From Roseovarius faecimaris (GTDB taxonomy: Bacteria; Pseudomonadota; Alphaproteobacteria; Rhodobacterales; Rhodobacteraceae): a stretch of 64,000 bases of DNA. Each line of letters starts with the position of its first letter. Within the stretch, counting starts at the first letter, position 1. The position numbers and the translations under genes are program-made. Of the stretch, positions 51,757-60,418 are shown in pieces. The notes under the pieces were generated by a model. The model made no database searches. It had not been told where the DNA came from and saw only the letters and a list, made by a program, of their open reading frames with translations. The DNA lies in assembly GCF_009762325.1 (NCBI RefSeq), contig NZ_CP034348.1:3540501-3604500 (forward strand), written 5' to 3'.

Positions 51757-51849
51757 GCGAAAAGGCAGGTGTCTAGGAAACTAGGGGCATCTCAATGGTC
51801 GAGAAAGCAGCAGCGTCTTGCATCGCTGCAGTTTGGCGATGAGGCGTTT

Positions 51850-52491
51850 ATGGCAAGGAAAAAACCGAAAGTCTGGGTGACCCGCGGGTTTCATTCGACA
51901 ATGACCAAAGGGGGCTGGCTGGATCTGGAAACCTGGGCGGAAGAGCCGCGGGAATATGTCGAGATTCAGAACCATTACAACCAAAAAGAACTCATGCCAG
52001 ACAAGTATTGGCCGACCGGCTTGTTCGTTAAATACAAGAAGGGTCAGGGCACTGTCATCAAGGCCATCAAGGATGTTTGCGTCACCCGACTTGGCATCAT
52101 CGTGATATCAAAACGTTTCTACGACCTCCTGCAGCAGTTCAATCTTGGTCAGACAGCCTTCCGGGCGATGCCGGTCTATGGCTACGACCGGACCACCAGG
52201 TTTCCGGAAGACTATTACATGATGCAGATGCTGGAATTCCGTTCCTTCGCGCAGCCCGAGGAGATGGAAAATGCCAGACCTACAACTCTGGGGTTATTCA
52301 ATTGGTATCCTGACAAACCGGCACATAAACCAATCTTGAAAGTTCCAGATGGTCACGATCTTGACCTATGGATGGACGAAAAACTGCGCAACTGGGTTTT
52401 CGTTTCAGACCGTCTGAAAGAAGCGATCAAATCTGAGCAGATAAAAGGCGCGCAGCTGGGTTTCCGGCCGTGCAAATTGCTTGACGATTGA
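51850..52491 (+). CDS. Imm11/DUF1629-like immunity protein
   Basis: A 213-residue cytoplasmic protein starting MARKKPKVWVTRGF behind GAGG (a GTG-started longer form from 51769 is possible). The C-terminal part DLDLWMDEKLRNWVFVSDRL, then KEAIKSEQIKGAQLGF, fits the Imm11/DUF1629 pattern of immunity proteins from polymorphic toxin systems. Such proteins neutralise a neighbouring toxin domain. Base composition is lower in GC than the flanks. Here it precedes a small AHH/HNH-like gene, the reverse of the usual toxin-then-immunity order, and no large toxin carrier is present. Confidence 0.6.
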   Translation: MARKKPKVWVTRGFHSTMTKGGWLDLETWAEEPREYVEIQNHYNQKELMPDKYWPTGLFVKYKKGQGTVIKAIKDVCVTRLGIIVISKRFYDLLQQFNLGQTAFRAMPVYGYDRTTRFPEDYYMMQMLEFRSFAQPEEMENARPTTLGLFNWYPDKPAHKPILKVPDGHDLDLWMDEKLRNWVFVSDRLKEAIKSEQIKGAQLGFRPCKLLDD

Positions 52492-52546
52492 ATCCGACTA
52501 TTTCTTCCCAAAATCAAATAGTTCCAGATTACCCAGGAGTTCCTGA

Positions 52547-52951
52547 ATGTCCAATTTTACGTTTCACATTCATTACATTTTTCCAACATCGTCGCTCGAA
52601 ATTTATGGGGATGCGCTAAATACACTTTTCGGCGGAGCTGAAAACAACCCGTTTGGAAAAGATTCCATTCTGAACAAAATTCCATTGCCAAGCGGCAGCG
52701 CCTTCGCGGATGCACTCTCGGCTCTTAATGCGGCGAACAATACCGTTTTTTCCGATCTGGGAATTGGGGCAAACTATCATGGGGGAGGACACCAATCTTA
52801 TAACACGTTTGTTTCTGGAGTCCTCGAACAGATTTTCAATCAACCAGGCCTTGATACTTACCAGCAACAAGTCGCAGTGTTCGCTTTGCACAGCTTCCTC
52901 ACTGATATGGCCGTATCGGGTGAACCTAGATTCTCTGAGATTTTCGGCTAA
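52547..52951 (+). CDS. small protein resembling an AHH/HNH-type nuclease domain
   Basis: A 134-residue AT-rich gene, 55 bases after the immunity-like gene. The N-terminal HIHYIFPTS recalls the HHIFP-type start of AHH/endonuclease VII-fold toxin domains. AANNTVFSDLG followed by GGGHQSYNTFVSGVLEQI recalls their C-terminal half, where the second histidine block H-x2-Y-N lies. Without a secretion or carrier region it could be a detached toxin tip or a relic. The assignment is pattern-based and should be treated as tentative. Confidence 0.45.
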   Translation: MSNFTFHIHYIFPTSSLEIYGDALNTLFGGAENNPFGKDSILNKIPLPSGSAFADALSALNAANNTVFSDLGIGANYHGGGHQSYNTFVSGVLEQIFNQPGLDTYQQQVAVFALHSFLTDMAVSGEPRFSEIFG

Positions 52952-52956
52952 GTCTC

Positions 52957-53000
52957 GGTGAGGCGTACAGGATTGGAACCTGCTAACCACTGATTACGAG
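52957..53000 (-). pseudogene. 3' half of a tRNA (anticodon CGT, Thr type), integration scar
   Basis: On the minus strand the sequence runs from an anticodon loop CTCGTAA through the 3' stem TCAGT, a variable loop, a complete T arm (GCAGG, TTCCAAT, CCTGT) and a 7-base 3' acceptor strand ACGCCTC. It then continues as A and CCG where ACCA would be expected. The 5' half is absent and the sequence before the loop does not pair. A tRNA cut exactly in the anticodon loop is the usual mark of a tyrosine-recombinase attachment site. Confidence 0.6.
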
Positions 53001-53095
53001 CTTTGAATCAAGGAAATTGAACCATTGTCTCGGTATTCCCGAGACAAAAACGAGACAACTCGGAAGATCGCATCACGCTAAGCAATTGTTTTAAT

Positions 53096-53172
53096 TGGTC
53101 GGAGTGAGAGGATTCGAACCTCCGGCCCCTGCCTCCCGAAGACAGTGCTCTACCAGGCTGAGCTACACTCCG
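53096..53172 (-). tRNA. tRNA-Pro (CGG)
   Basis: A complete cloverleaf on the minus strand. The acceptor stem CGGAGTG pairs with CACTCCG and the D arm is AGCTCAGCCTGGTAGAGC. The anticodon stem CTGTC/GGCAG has loop TTCGGGA (anticodon CGG), and the T arm contains GGTTCGAATCC. The discriminator A and an encoded CCA end at 53096. Its 3' side faces the low-GC islet, a typical hotspot arrangement. Confidence 0.95.
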
Positions 53173-53287
53173 ACTTGCCGTCGGCGGATATAGAAAGCCG
53201 CAGGGTTTTGCAAGCACTCTTGCAGCGGTGATTGACAGGGACATCCCTGCCTGCCTCAATCGGGACAAAACCGAAGGGAGCCCGCTG

Positions 53288-54649
53288 ATGTATCTCACCG
53301 CCGACGACCTTACCGCCTTCCGCCAGGCGCATCCGCAGGCCGACACGCTCGATGCGATCGTGATCGACCTGTGTGGCAATGCCATTGGCAAGCGACTGCC
53401 GATCAGCCAGGCCGAGAGCATGATCAAGGGCGGCACGCCGATCTGTGCCGCGATGCAGCTTGTGGATGTGATGGGCAATACCGCCGACCCGATGGGCCAC
53501 GGGTTTTCCAATGGCGACCCGGACGGCATGGCGCGCCCACTGGCGGGCACGCTGCAACCGGTGCCCTGGTCGGGTGGGAAGCGCGCGCAGGTGCTGTGCG
53601 AGCTCACCGATGCCGAGACCGGCGCGCCTTTCTGGTATGACCCCCGGCGCGTTCTGTCGAAGGTCTGCACGGAATTCGAGGCTCTGGGGGTGCGCCCTGT
53701 ACTGGCGCTGGAACTGGAGTTCTACCTGATCGACAAGCACCGCGATGAGAATGGCAGGCCCATACCCTGCGCCGCCCCGACCCATGGCCGCCGCGAGACG
53801 CAAGGCCAGGTGTTGTCGCTGGCCAAGCTCGATGAATTCGAACACATCATTGAAGCCATGCAGGACACAGCGCGCGCCCAGGGCCTGCCCGTCACCACCG
53901 TGATCAGCGAATATGGCGCTGGCCAGTTCGAGATCAACCTCGAACATCAGGACGACCCGCTCATGGCCGCCGATCATGCCGCCCTGCTGCGCCGCGCAGT
54001 GCAGGCCACGGCGCGGGCGCAGGGTTATGACGCCACCTTCATGTCCAAGCCCTTTCCGGGCGAATCGGGGAACGGGCTGCATCTGCATCTGAGCCTTGTG
54101 GATGAGAACGGCCTGAATGTCTTCGACCCGGCCCGCGCCGATGGCGAGGCCCTGCTTGGTCATGCTGTCGCCGGGCTGCAGGCCACACTGCACGAGGCGA
54201 TGGCGATCTTTGCGCCCAATCTCAACACCTACCGCCGTTTCCGCCCGGATGAGTTTACCCCGGTCACCCGCGACTGGGGCGAGAACAACCGCTCTGTCGC
54301 CATCAGGTTGCCCCCCTGCCACTCCGGGGCTGCACGGAGGCTGGAGCATCGCGCCTCAGGGGCCGAGGCTAACCCCTATCTGGTGACCGCCGCCGTGCTG
54401 GCAGGGGTGCATCACGGCCTTACGCAAAAGCTCGACCCGGGCGACAAACACACCGGCAACGCAGGCGCGGAGGTGGATGAAAGCCTGCCGCTCACGCTCT
54501 GGGCCGCGCTGGATGAGCTGACCCGCGCCGAGGTGTTACCGGCTTATCTGGGGGCGGACTATCTGGAGATGTACCACGCGGTGAAGTCCGCCGAATTCAC
54601 CGATTTCATGGACGAGATTTCACCCCGCGAATACCGCTGGTACCTTTGA
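53288..54649 (+). CDS. glutamine synthetase family protein
   Basis: A 453-residue ATP-dependent ligase of the glutamine synthetase fold. It carries LALELEFYLID (metal-binding Glu), the YGAGQFEINL motif, and HLHLSL with the conserved histidine. The region NNRSVAIRLPP follows. The divergence from GlnA suggests a gamma-glutamyl amine or polyamine ligase (PuuA-like) or gamma-glutamylmethylamide synthetase; no polyamine or methylamine genes are nearby to decide. The start MYLTADDLTAF at 53288 follows GAAGGGAG; the in-frame ATTG-proximal start at 53228 is too far upstream. Confidence 0.88.
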   Translation: MYLTADDLTAFRQAHPQADTLDAIVIDLCGNAIGKRLPISQAESMIKGGTPICAAMQLVDVMGNTADPMGHGFSNGDPDGMARPLAGTLQPVPWSGGKRAQVLCELTDAETGAPFWYDPRRVLSKVCTEFEALGVRPVLALELEFYLIDKHRDENGRPIPCAAPTHGRRETQGQVLSLAKLDEFEHIIEAMQDTARAQGLPVTTVISEYGAGQFEINLEHQDDPLMAADHAALLRRAVQATARAQGYDATFMSKPFPGESGNGLHLHLSLVDENGLNVFDPARADGEALLGHAVAGLQATLHEAMAIFAPNLNTYRRFRPDEFTPVTRDWGENNRSVAIRLPPCHSGAARRLEHRASGAEANPYLVTAAVLAGVHHGLTQKLDPGDKHTGNAGAEVDESLPLTLWAALDELTRAEVLPAYLGADYLEMYHAVKSAEFTDFMDEISPREYRWYL

Positions 54650-54652
54650 CCC

Positions 54653-55009
54653 CTAAAGCGCCAGCGCGCCCTTGCCGAACAGGAATTGCCAGCGGCTGCC
54701 GTCGGACATGGTGACAAAGCCCGAGCCGCGGGTCGGTGTTTCGAAATAGGCCGTCCCCACCCCGCGCAGCCCGTTGTTGCACACCACCGGAAAGCTGACC
54801 GTGCTGATATCCTGCACCTTTGTGTAGGTGCCCGAACAGACCGCGCGGCCGTTGGTGGCGTGAAAACTGCCCCCTTCGAGGAACGTATCGGTGGCCGAAC
54901 CGCGGAACATCATCCCGTTCTCGCCGATCACGGTGACCGGATAGGCCACATCGCAGGCGCTGAGCGCGAGAACACCGGCAAGCCCGGCAATGGACATCTT
55001 CAATGACAT
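54653..55009 (-). CDS. small lipoprotein of unknown function
   Basis: A 118-residue precursor with a type II signal ending at Cys19 (GLAGVLALSAC). The mature part is beta-rich with a second and third cysteine (AVCSGTY, PVVCNNG). It is probably anchored in the outer membrane or periplasm. The start ATG lies only 7 bases after a long hairpin with TTTCTT, so its own promoter must overlap the hairpin or it is expressed by read-through from leuB. It converges with the glutamine synthetase-like gene, with 3 bases between stops. Confidence 0.7.
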   Translation of the reverse strand: MSLKMSIAGLAGVLALSACDVAYPVTVIGENGMMFRGSATDTFLEGGSFHATNGRAVCSGTYTKVQDISTVSFPVVCNNGLRGVGTAYFETPTRGSGFVTMSDGSRWQFLFGKGALAL

Positions 55010-55015
55010 AAGAAA

Positions 55016-55058
55016 GGCCCTCCCAAAACATGAGCACTGCTCAAGACTTGGGAGGGCC
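55016..55058 (-). terminator. leuB terminator abutting the lipoprotein start
   Basis: Perfect 11-bp arms GGCCCTCCCAA and TTGGGAGGGCC enclose a second hairpin (TGAGCA/TGCTCA). On the minus strand it is followed by TTTCTT and then ATG of the lipoprotein gene. It is the expected transcription end of leuB. Confidence 0.7.
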
Positions 55059-55111
55059 GGTGTCTGCTTGCGAGTCAGGATAACCTGACTAGGTGATCTC
55101 TGAGTTTGCCG

Positions 55112-56218
55112 TTAAACGCTCTCGCCCAGGGCCGCCACGATCGCATCGCCCATCTCGGAGGTGCTGAGCGGTACGCCGCCCTCGGGGCCCATCAGGTCCG
55201 CCGTGCGCGCCCCATCGGCCAGCACTTTCTCGACCGCCTCTTCAAGGCGGGTGGCCTCGTCGCCCTGATCGAAGCTGTAGCGCAGCGCCATGGCAAAGCT
55301 GAGGATACAGGCGATCGGGTTGGCCTTGCCCTGCCCGGCAATATCCGGGGCCGAGCCGTGCACCGGCTCATACAGCGCCTTGGGCCGACCATTGGCCATC
55401 GGCGCGCCAAGGCTGGCGGAGGGCAGCATGCCAAGCGATCCGGTCAGCATCGCGGCACAATCCGACAGGATATCGCCAAAGAGGTTATCGGTCAGGATCA
55501 CATCGAATTGCTTGGGCGCGCGCACAAGCTGCATCGCGCCATTGTCGGCATACATATGGCTCAGCTCGACATCCGGGTAATCCTCGTCATGCACCTTCTG
55601 CACGACCTCGCGCCACAGGATGCCGCTTTCCATCACATTGGCCTTCTCCATCGAGCAGACCTTGTTATTCCGCTTCCGGGCCAGCTCGAACGCCGCCCGT
55701 GCCGCACGGTCGATCTCGCTTTCGGTATAGCGCTGGGTATTGATGCCGACACGCTCATTACCTTCTTCGAAGATGCCGCGCGGTTCACCGAAATAGACGC
55801 CCGAAGTCAGTTCGCGTACGATCACGATATCCAGGCCCGCCACCACGTCTTTTTTCAGCGACGAGAAATCGGCCAGCGCGTCAAAGCATTGTGCCGGGCG
55901 CAGGTTGGCGAAAAGGTCCATCTCCTTGCGCAGGCGCAAGAGACCGCGCTCGGGCTTCACCGAGAAGTCCAGATTGTCGTATTTCGGCCCGCCCACGGCG
56001 CCCAGCAGAACCGCGTCCACCTCCTGCGCCTTGGCCATCGTGTCGTCATGCAGCGGGGTGCCGTGCTTGTCATAGGCCGCGCCGCCGACAAGGTCCTCGC
56101 TCACGTCGAACTCAAGCCCGCGATTGGCGCCGAACCAGTCGATGATCTTGCGCACTTCTACCATCACTTCGGCACCGATCCCGTCACCGGGCAGAATAAG
56201 AATGGAGGGGTTGGCCAT
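55112..56218 (-). CDS. leuB: 3-isopropylmalate dehydrogenase
   Basis: Oxidises and decarboxylates 3-isopropylmalate to 2-oxoisocaproate, the third step of leucine synthesis, with NAD and a divalent metal. The 368-residue protein has [12 protein letters not shown] at the N terminus, [15 protein letters not shown] (substrate arginines), and [20 protein letters not shown] (metal aspartates). [17 protein letters not shown] binds the cofactor. Unlike many bacteria, it is 5.3 kb away from leuC-leuD. A short 7-bp hairpin (55073-55090) and the terminator at 55016 follow it. Confidence 0.97.
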   Translation of the reverse strand: MANPSILILPGDGIGAEVMVEVRKIIDWFGANRGLEFDVSEDLVGGAAYDKHGTPLHDDTMAKAQEVDAVLLGAVGGPKYDNLDFSVKPERGLLRLRKEMDLFANLRPAQCFDALADFSSLKKDVVAGLDIVIVRELTSGVYFGEPRGIFEEGNERVGINTQRYTESEIDRAARAAFELARKRNNKVCSMEKANVMESGILWREVVQKVHDEDYPDVELSHMYADNGAMQLVRAPKQFDVILTDNLFGDILSDCAAMLTGSLGMLPSASLGAPMANGRPKALYEPVHGSAPDIAGQGKANPIACILSFAMALRYSFDQGDEATRLEEAVEKVLADGARTADLMGPEGGVPLSTSEMGDAIVAALGESV

Positions 56219-56278
56219 GGCTCGCGTCCTTCGTGGTGAAACTCTGTTGCGCTGCCCTAGCGTGAGGGCGCGGGATGG

Positions 56279-57175
56279 TCAAGAAAGGTGCGGGGCCAGG
56301 CCCTCTTCCAGTGCGGCCCAGACGGCAGAAATACGCGGCGTATGGCGCAGGGATTGATGCGTCACCAGCCAGACCGGCAAGGTCGGCAGATCGAGCGGAA
56401 TATCAAGATGCACGATGCTGTCATCCCCGTCCGCGTTACATGACAGCCCAAACCCGACCCCGCAGCCCGCGCGCACCAGTTCCCAGTTCACCGGGTTGCT
56501 GTCACAGCGCAGGGCAAACCACTCGCGCTTGGCGGGCAGGCCGCGTTCGATCATGCCCCTGAGGATCTCTTCGTTGCGGTCATAGCCGATAAGGGGATGC
56601 TTGAGCAGCTCCGCCACCGAGCCGGGCCATCCGGCCCGGTCGAGGTATTCCCGGCTGGCATAAAGCCCGAACCGGAATTCCCCCAGCTTCTTGGCCACCA
56701 GCTCCACCTGTTCGGGCCGATACATCCGCAGCGCAATATCAGCCTCGCGAAACAGCAGGTTCTCGGTGCTGTCGGTCGACACGATGTCGATCTGGATACT
56801 GGGCTGTTCCCGCCGCAGCTTCGCGAGAATCCCGGGCAGAATATAAAGCGAAACAGTTTCGCTTGCGGTGATCCGCACCGAGCCGCTCAACCCGGTCTGC
56901 AACCCGGCGGCTGTCAGCGTCACATCATGCATCGCCGCGCGCATCCGCTGTGCGGGTCCGATCAGCGCCGCCCCGTTCTCGGTCAGAACCAGGCCCTTCG
57001 GTTGCCGCTGAAACAGCACCTGCTGCAACCTGTCTTCAAGCTGCCTGATCTGACGGCCCAGCGTTGGCTGGCTCGCGCCAAGCTGCCGCGCCGCCGCCGA
57101 GAGAGAGCCCGTCTCGGCCACCGCCAGAAAACTGCGAATCAACGCCCAGTCGATATCTTCAAAGGTTTTTGCCAT
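56279..57175 (-). CDS. LysR family transcriptional regulator
   Basis: A 298-residue LTTR. The N-terminal winged HTH (DWALIRSFLAVAETGSLSAA, RQLGASQPTLGRQIRQLE) occupies residues about 8-67. The co-inducer domain follows (TAAGLQTGLSGSVRITASE). The start MAKTFEDIDW at 57175 fits the family; longer frames are spurious. It is divergent from the epimerase-like gene at 57272, which it probably controls. The effector is unknown. Confidence 0.9.
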   Translation of the reverse strand: MAKTFEDIDWALIRSFLAVAETGSLSAAARQLGASQPTLGRQIRQLEDRLQQVLFQRQPKGLVLTENGAALIGPAQRMRAAMHDVTLTAAGLQTGLSGSVRITASETVSLYILPGILAKLRREQPSIQIDIVSTDSTENLLFREADIALRMYRPEQVELVAKKLGEFRFGLYASREYLDRAGWPGSVAELLKHPLIGYDRNEEILRGMIERGLPAKREWFALRCDSNPVNWELVRAGCGVGFGLSCNADGDDSIVHLDIPLDLPTLPVWLVTHQSLRHTPRISAVWAALEEGLAPHLS

Positions 57176-57182
57176 GCATTTT

Positions 57183-57197
57183 TGCATAACATATGCA
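57183..57197. promoter_or_regulatory. palindrome between LysR gene and epimerase-like gene
   Basis: TGCATA and TATGCA flank ACA in perfect symmetry, 8 bases upstream of the LysR start. A size-appropriate AT-rich palindrome in a divergent LysR spacer is the expected autoregulatory site. Confidence 0.5.
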
Positions 57198-57271
57198 CCA
57201 AAATTGGCAATTCGCATTCCCAAAAGAATAGCTAATGTCAGGCCATCAGCAGATTTGAAAAGGGTTTTCTC

Positions 57272-58195
57272 ATGCGTAAATCGGTATTGATCCTCGGCGC
57301 GTCCGGCCGCTTTGGCCGCCATGCCGCAGATGCGTTCTGGAACGCCGGATGGTCGATCAGGGCCTTCGATCGCCAACATGACGACCTGATGCAATCCGCT
57401 CGGAACGCGGATGTGATCATCGCGGCCTGGAACCCAGCCTACACCGACTGGGCCGAACAGCTCCTGCCGCTTCACCGCCGGATTATCGCCGCCGCCAAGG
57501 CCAGTGGCAGCACCGTGATCCTGCCCTGCAATGTCTATGTCTACGCGCCGGATGCCCCTTTGCCCTGGGGGCCGGATACCCCGCATGAGGCCCAAAACCC
57601 CATGGGCCGTTTGCGCATCGAGGTGGAAACGCTCTATCGTGAAAGCGGGGTGCGCACCGTTTTTCTACGCGCGGGCGATTTCATCGACACCGAGAGTACC
57701 GATAGCTGGCTCGACAAAGTTATTCTTCAGCCTCTGCACAAAGGACATATCTCCTATCCGGGCCGCCTTGATGCGCCGCATAGCTGGGCATGGCTGCCCG
57801 ATATGGCACAGGTCGCCGTTCATCTTGCCGAGGCACGGGCCGATCTCGCGCCGATCGAAGAGGTCTGTTTCGAAGGCTACACCCTCACCGGGGCCGAGCT
57901 TGCCCAGGCGCTGAGCGCGGCCACCGGCCTGCCGGTCTGTACACGGTCGATGCCGTGGTGGCCGCTTCATCTGGCGCGCCCGCTCTGGCCGATGGCGCGG
58001 CACCTTATCGAAATGCGCTATCTGTGGGACACAGCGCACCGGCTCTCCGGTGACAAGCTGCGCGATCTCTGCCCGGCATATCGCGATACGCCGCTGGAGG
58101 ACGCGCTCGTTCAGGTCGCGCAATATGTCCTTCGCGACAGGCTGAAACACAGCGGCAAACCTCCACTGCCCGGTGCCAGATTGCGACTGTCATGA
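57272..58195 (+). CDS. NAD(P)-dependent epimerase/reductase-like protein
   Basis: A 307-residue short-chain-type protein. The dinucleotide motif GASGRFGRHAADAFW is at the N terminus. VYVYAPDAPLPWG carries a Tyr at the position usual for extended SDRs. The C terminus differs from classical epimerases. The substrate is unknown. Its position opposite a LysR regulator suggests an inducible metabolic step. Confidence 0.8.
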   Translation: MRKSVLILGASGRFGRHAADAFWNAGWSIRAFDRQHDDLMQSARNADVIIAAWNPAYTDWAEQLLPLHRRIIAAAKASGSTVILPCNVYVYAPDAPLPWGPDTPHEAQNPMGRLRIEVETLYRESGVRTVFLRAGDFIDTESTDSWLDKVILQPLHKGHISYPGRLDAPHSWAWLPDMAQVAVHLAEARADLAPIEEVCFEGYTLTGAELAQALSAATGLPVCTRSMPWWPLHLARPLWPMARHLIEMRYLWDTAHRLSGDKLRDLCPAYRDTPLEDALVQVAQYVLRDRLKHSGKPPLPGARLRLS

Positions 58196-58288
58196 CAAAC
58201 GCGGTCGGCACCGGAATTTAGGGGATTCATTCCTGCTTCAACCCCGATATACTGCTGAGAAAAAAGACCGAGCAGACAAGGTGGCAGG

Positions 58289-59176
58289 ATGGAACGCTTC
58301 GCGGCGGTAACGATGGTATATCAGGATTACTGGTTCCTGAAGCTTTGGCTGGACTATTACAGCAAGCAATTCGGACGCGAGAACCTCTATGTGCTTGGGC
58401 ATGGGTATGACGAACAGCACGAAGAGATGTGCGCGGGCGCCAACCTGATCCGGGTGCCGCGCAATGGCATGTTCCCCGATTTTGACGCGCAACGCTGGCG
58501 GATGCTGTCGGACTATACCGCGATGCTCAAGCGACATTATTCGGCCGTCATCTGCACCGACGTGGACGAGATCATCGTTGCGCACCGCAAACCCGGCGAG
58601 CTGGCGAATGTCATTTCCGATCACGGCCTGCCCGGCAGGGCCGGCGCCATCGGCTTCGAAGTGCTGGGCGGGGACGAATTCGACGAAACCAGACCCGTCC
58701 TTCAACAGACCCAGGGCTGCGTTTTCTCCTCACGCTATTCCAAACCCTGCGTGATCCGCACACCCGGTCAGTTTACCCCCGGCGCGCATGGCATGAATGA
58801 AGACTGGCAGCACAGTGACGAACTGGTGCTGTTCCACCTGCAATACGCCAACGGCACCCTGCGGACCCTCCGCAAACAGGCCCTGCGCGACGACATCCGC
58901 GAAGCAGCCCGCACGGCCGACAGACACCGCGCCGATCACAGGGTTGCCGGGCTAAAGGACTGGGTGCGCGGCAAGGAAGTCGCGTATCGGCGCACTCTCG
59001 GTATTCTTGAAGACGGAGAGCACCTGCCGTTCGAACAGGCCGTGGCGCGGTGTCATGATGTTCTGGAAAAGACCATGTTCCGCACCGAAGATGGCCCCGT
59101 CCGCGTGCGCCCGCGTCAGGCCCGGTTCTTCCGCACCAGCACCCATGTGCCCGAGCATCTCGCCACGGTGTTCTGA
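58289..59176 (+). CDS. glycosyltransferase family 2-like protein
   Basis: A 295-residue GT-A-like enzyme. The N terminus reads VTMVYQDYWFLKLWLDYY, followed by the metal-binding DxD-type motif Asp91-Val-Asp93-Glu (CTDVDEIIV). The remaining 200 residues include a conserved-looking FTPGAHGMN and HLQYANG. Such proteins transfer a sugar to an unknown acceptor, probably in surface polysaccharide synthesis. No signal or membrane segment. The spacer to the upstream gene is 93 bases. Confidence 0.78.
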   Translation: MERFAAVTMVYQDYWFLKLWLDYYSKQFGRENLYVLGHGYDEQHEEMCAGANLIRVPRNGMFPDFDAQRWRMLSDYTAMLKRHYSAVICTDVDEIIVAHRKPGELANVISDHGLPGRAGAIGFEVLGGDEFDETRPVLQQTQGCVFSSRYSKPCVIRTPGQFTPGAHGMNEDWQHSDELVLFHLQYANGTLRTLRKQALRDDIREAARTADRHRADHRVAGLKDWVRGKEVAYRRTLGILEDGEHLPFEQAVARCHDVLEKTMFRTEDGPVRVRPRQARFFRTSTHVPEHLATVF

Positions 59177-59215
59177 CCTTCGGGGCAGGCCCGGTTCGGC
59201 GTCCGCGCTTCCGCC

Positions 59216-60418
59216 CTAATTGAGGCTCATATCCACCCAGACAAGCCGGTGTCGGCTGGCCGTTGCCGCCAGTTCCGCCGCCGGGTCGCCCTTGGGTGGC
59301 CAATAGACCCCCGCGCCCCGCACCACGATCTCTGCCGATGGCAGGACATAGCTCACCCGGCGGTGCCCGGGGTCAGGCGCAGGCCAGGCCACCGTGTCAA
59401 GCCGTGGATCACCTGCATGGCCGGGATGATCGGCCAGCGGCCCCCGCGGGCGCGCAGGCTCCGGGTCTTGCAGGCGCGGATCGGTAAGCAACGCGCGGAT
59501 CGCCTCGCGCCGTCCGTCGCCATCTTCCGGGTCGAGATTGGCATTGCCGATCAGCACGAAAGGCGGCTCCGGCACGGCGCCGAACGCTCCGTCGAGAAGA
59601 TGCCGCCAGAAGATGAGCTGATCGTGGTTGCGTCTGCCGTTGCGGTCCTCCACCCCGTCAAACACCGGCGGCGCCGCATGAAAGGCCATCAGCACGAGCG
59701 GACCTGACGGGGTTTCGACCGGCACCATCCAATGCGCAACCGAGGCGAGCCGCAAAACCGCCTGCGCCTCGGCCGACGGGAATGGCGCACCGTCACGCTG
59801 CGGTAGCAGCGCACCCGGCAGATCGGCCCAGAGAAGGCCGCTGAAATCCCGCGCCATGTCGGCACCGATCGGGTAACGCGACAAAAGCGCCATGCCGCCC
59901 TCACCATAGAAACGGCCAAAACCCTGATTGTCCTCAGGTTCCCCCAGACGGCCGTCACCATCCATGTCCAGCCCGGTGGGAACCCCGGCATTTGGCGGCA
60001 GAGAAAAGGCATAGGGGTACTCCACCCCGCCGTCCCGCAGCCAGCTTTGCAAGGCGGCCAGGGTCGCCTGACCATGATCGTAATCCACCCCCTGCACCAA
60101 AAGGATATCCGGCGAGGTTTCGGCCAGGACCGCCCGAAACGCAAGCAACTGCGGATCATCCCCCTTCAGGATGTCACGCAGCAACAGCCCGGGCCCGTCA
60201 CGGGACAGCTCGGCATGATAGGTGGCCACGCGCAGACGCTCCGCCGATCCCGGCACCGGGGCCAAAAGCCCCACAATAAAGGCAAGAAAAGCTAAACTTG
60301 CTGGAAGCCAGCAACACCGGCATTGGCATAGGCGCGCCTGCGCTTGTCCTCGATCAGGCTGGCAAGGCGGCTCATCGCGATGCCGCGCATCAACATGCTT
60401 GCCGGAAGAAATGCCCAT
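59216..60418 (-). CDS. endonuclease/exonuclease/phosphatase (EEP) family protein, start uncertain
   Basis: An exported-looking EEP superfamily protein. A hydrophobic segment (LPASLAFLAFIVGLL then APVPGSA) resembles a signal peptide before ERLRVATYHAELS, and the catalytic core motifs are MALLSRYPI, VLIGNANLDPEDGDG and RRVSYVLPS. Expected residues such as the core Glu and His are less clear (ILLVQGVD in place of the usual LQE), so activity is doubtful. The only ATG in a frame that keeps the signal is at 60418, which overlaps the upstream gene by 127 bases; a GTG at 60274 would remove the signal peptide. Confidence 0.7.
   Translation of the reverse strand: MGISSGKHVDARHRDEPPCQPDRGQAQARLCQCRCCWLPASLAFLAFIVGLLAPVPGSAERLRVATYHAELSRDGPGLLLRDILKGDDPQLLAFRAVLAETSPDILLVQGVDYDHGQATLAALQSWLRDGGVEYPYAFSLPPNAGVPTGLDMDGDGRLGEPEDNQGFGRFYGEGGMALLSRYPIGADMARDFSGLLWADLPGALLPQRDGAPFPSAEAQAVLRLASVAHWMVPVETPSGPLVLMAFHAAPPVFDGVEDRNGRRNHDQLIFWRHLLDGAFGAVPEPPFVLIGNANLDPEDGDGRREAIRALLTDPRLQDPEPARPRGPLADHPGHAGDPRLDTVAWPAPDPGHRRVSYVLPSAEIVVRGAGVYWPPKGDPAAELAATASRHRLVWVDMSLN

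Noticed and set aside
53027..53045. Hairpin GTCTCGG/CCGAGAC beside the tRNA fragment, considered as a terminator
   Set aside because: Followed by an A run on the plus strand and by no T run on the minus strand, so it lacks the terminator tail.
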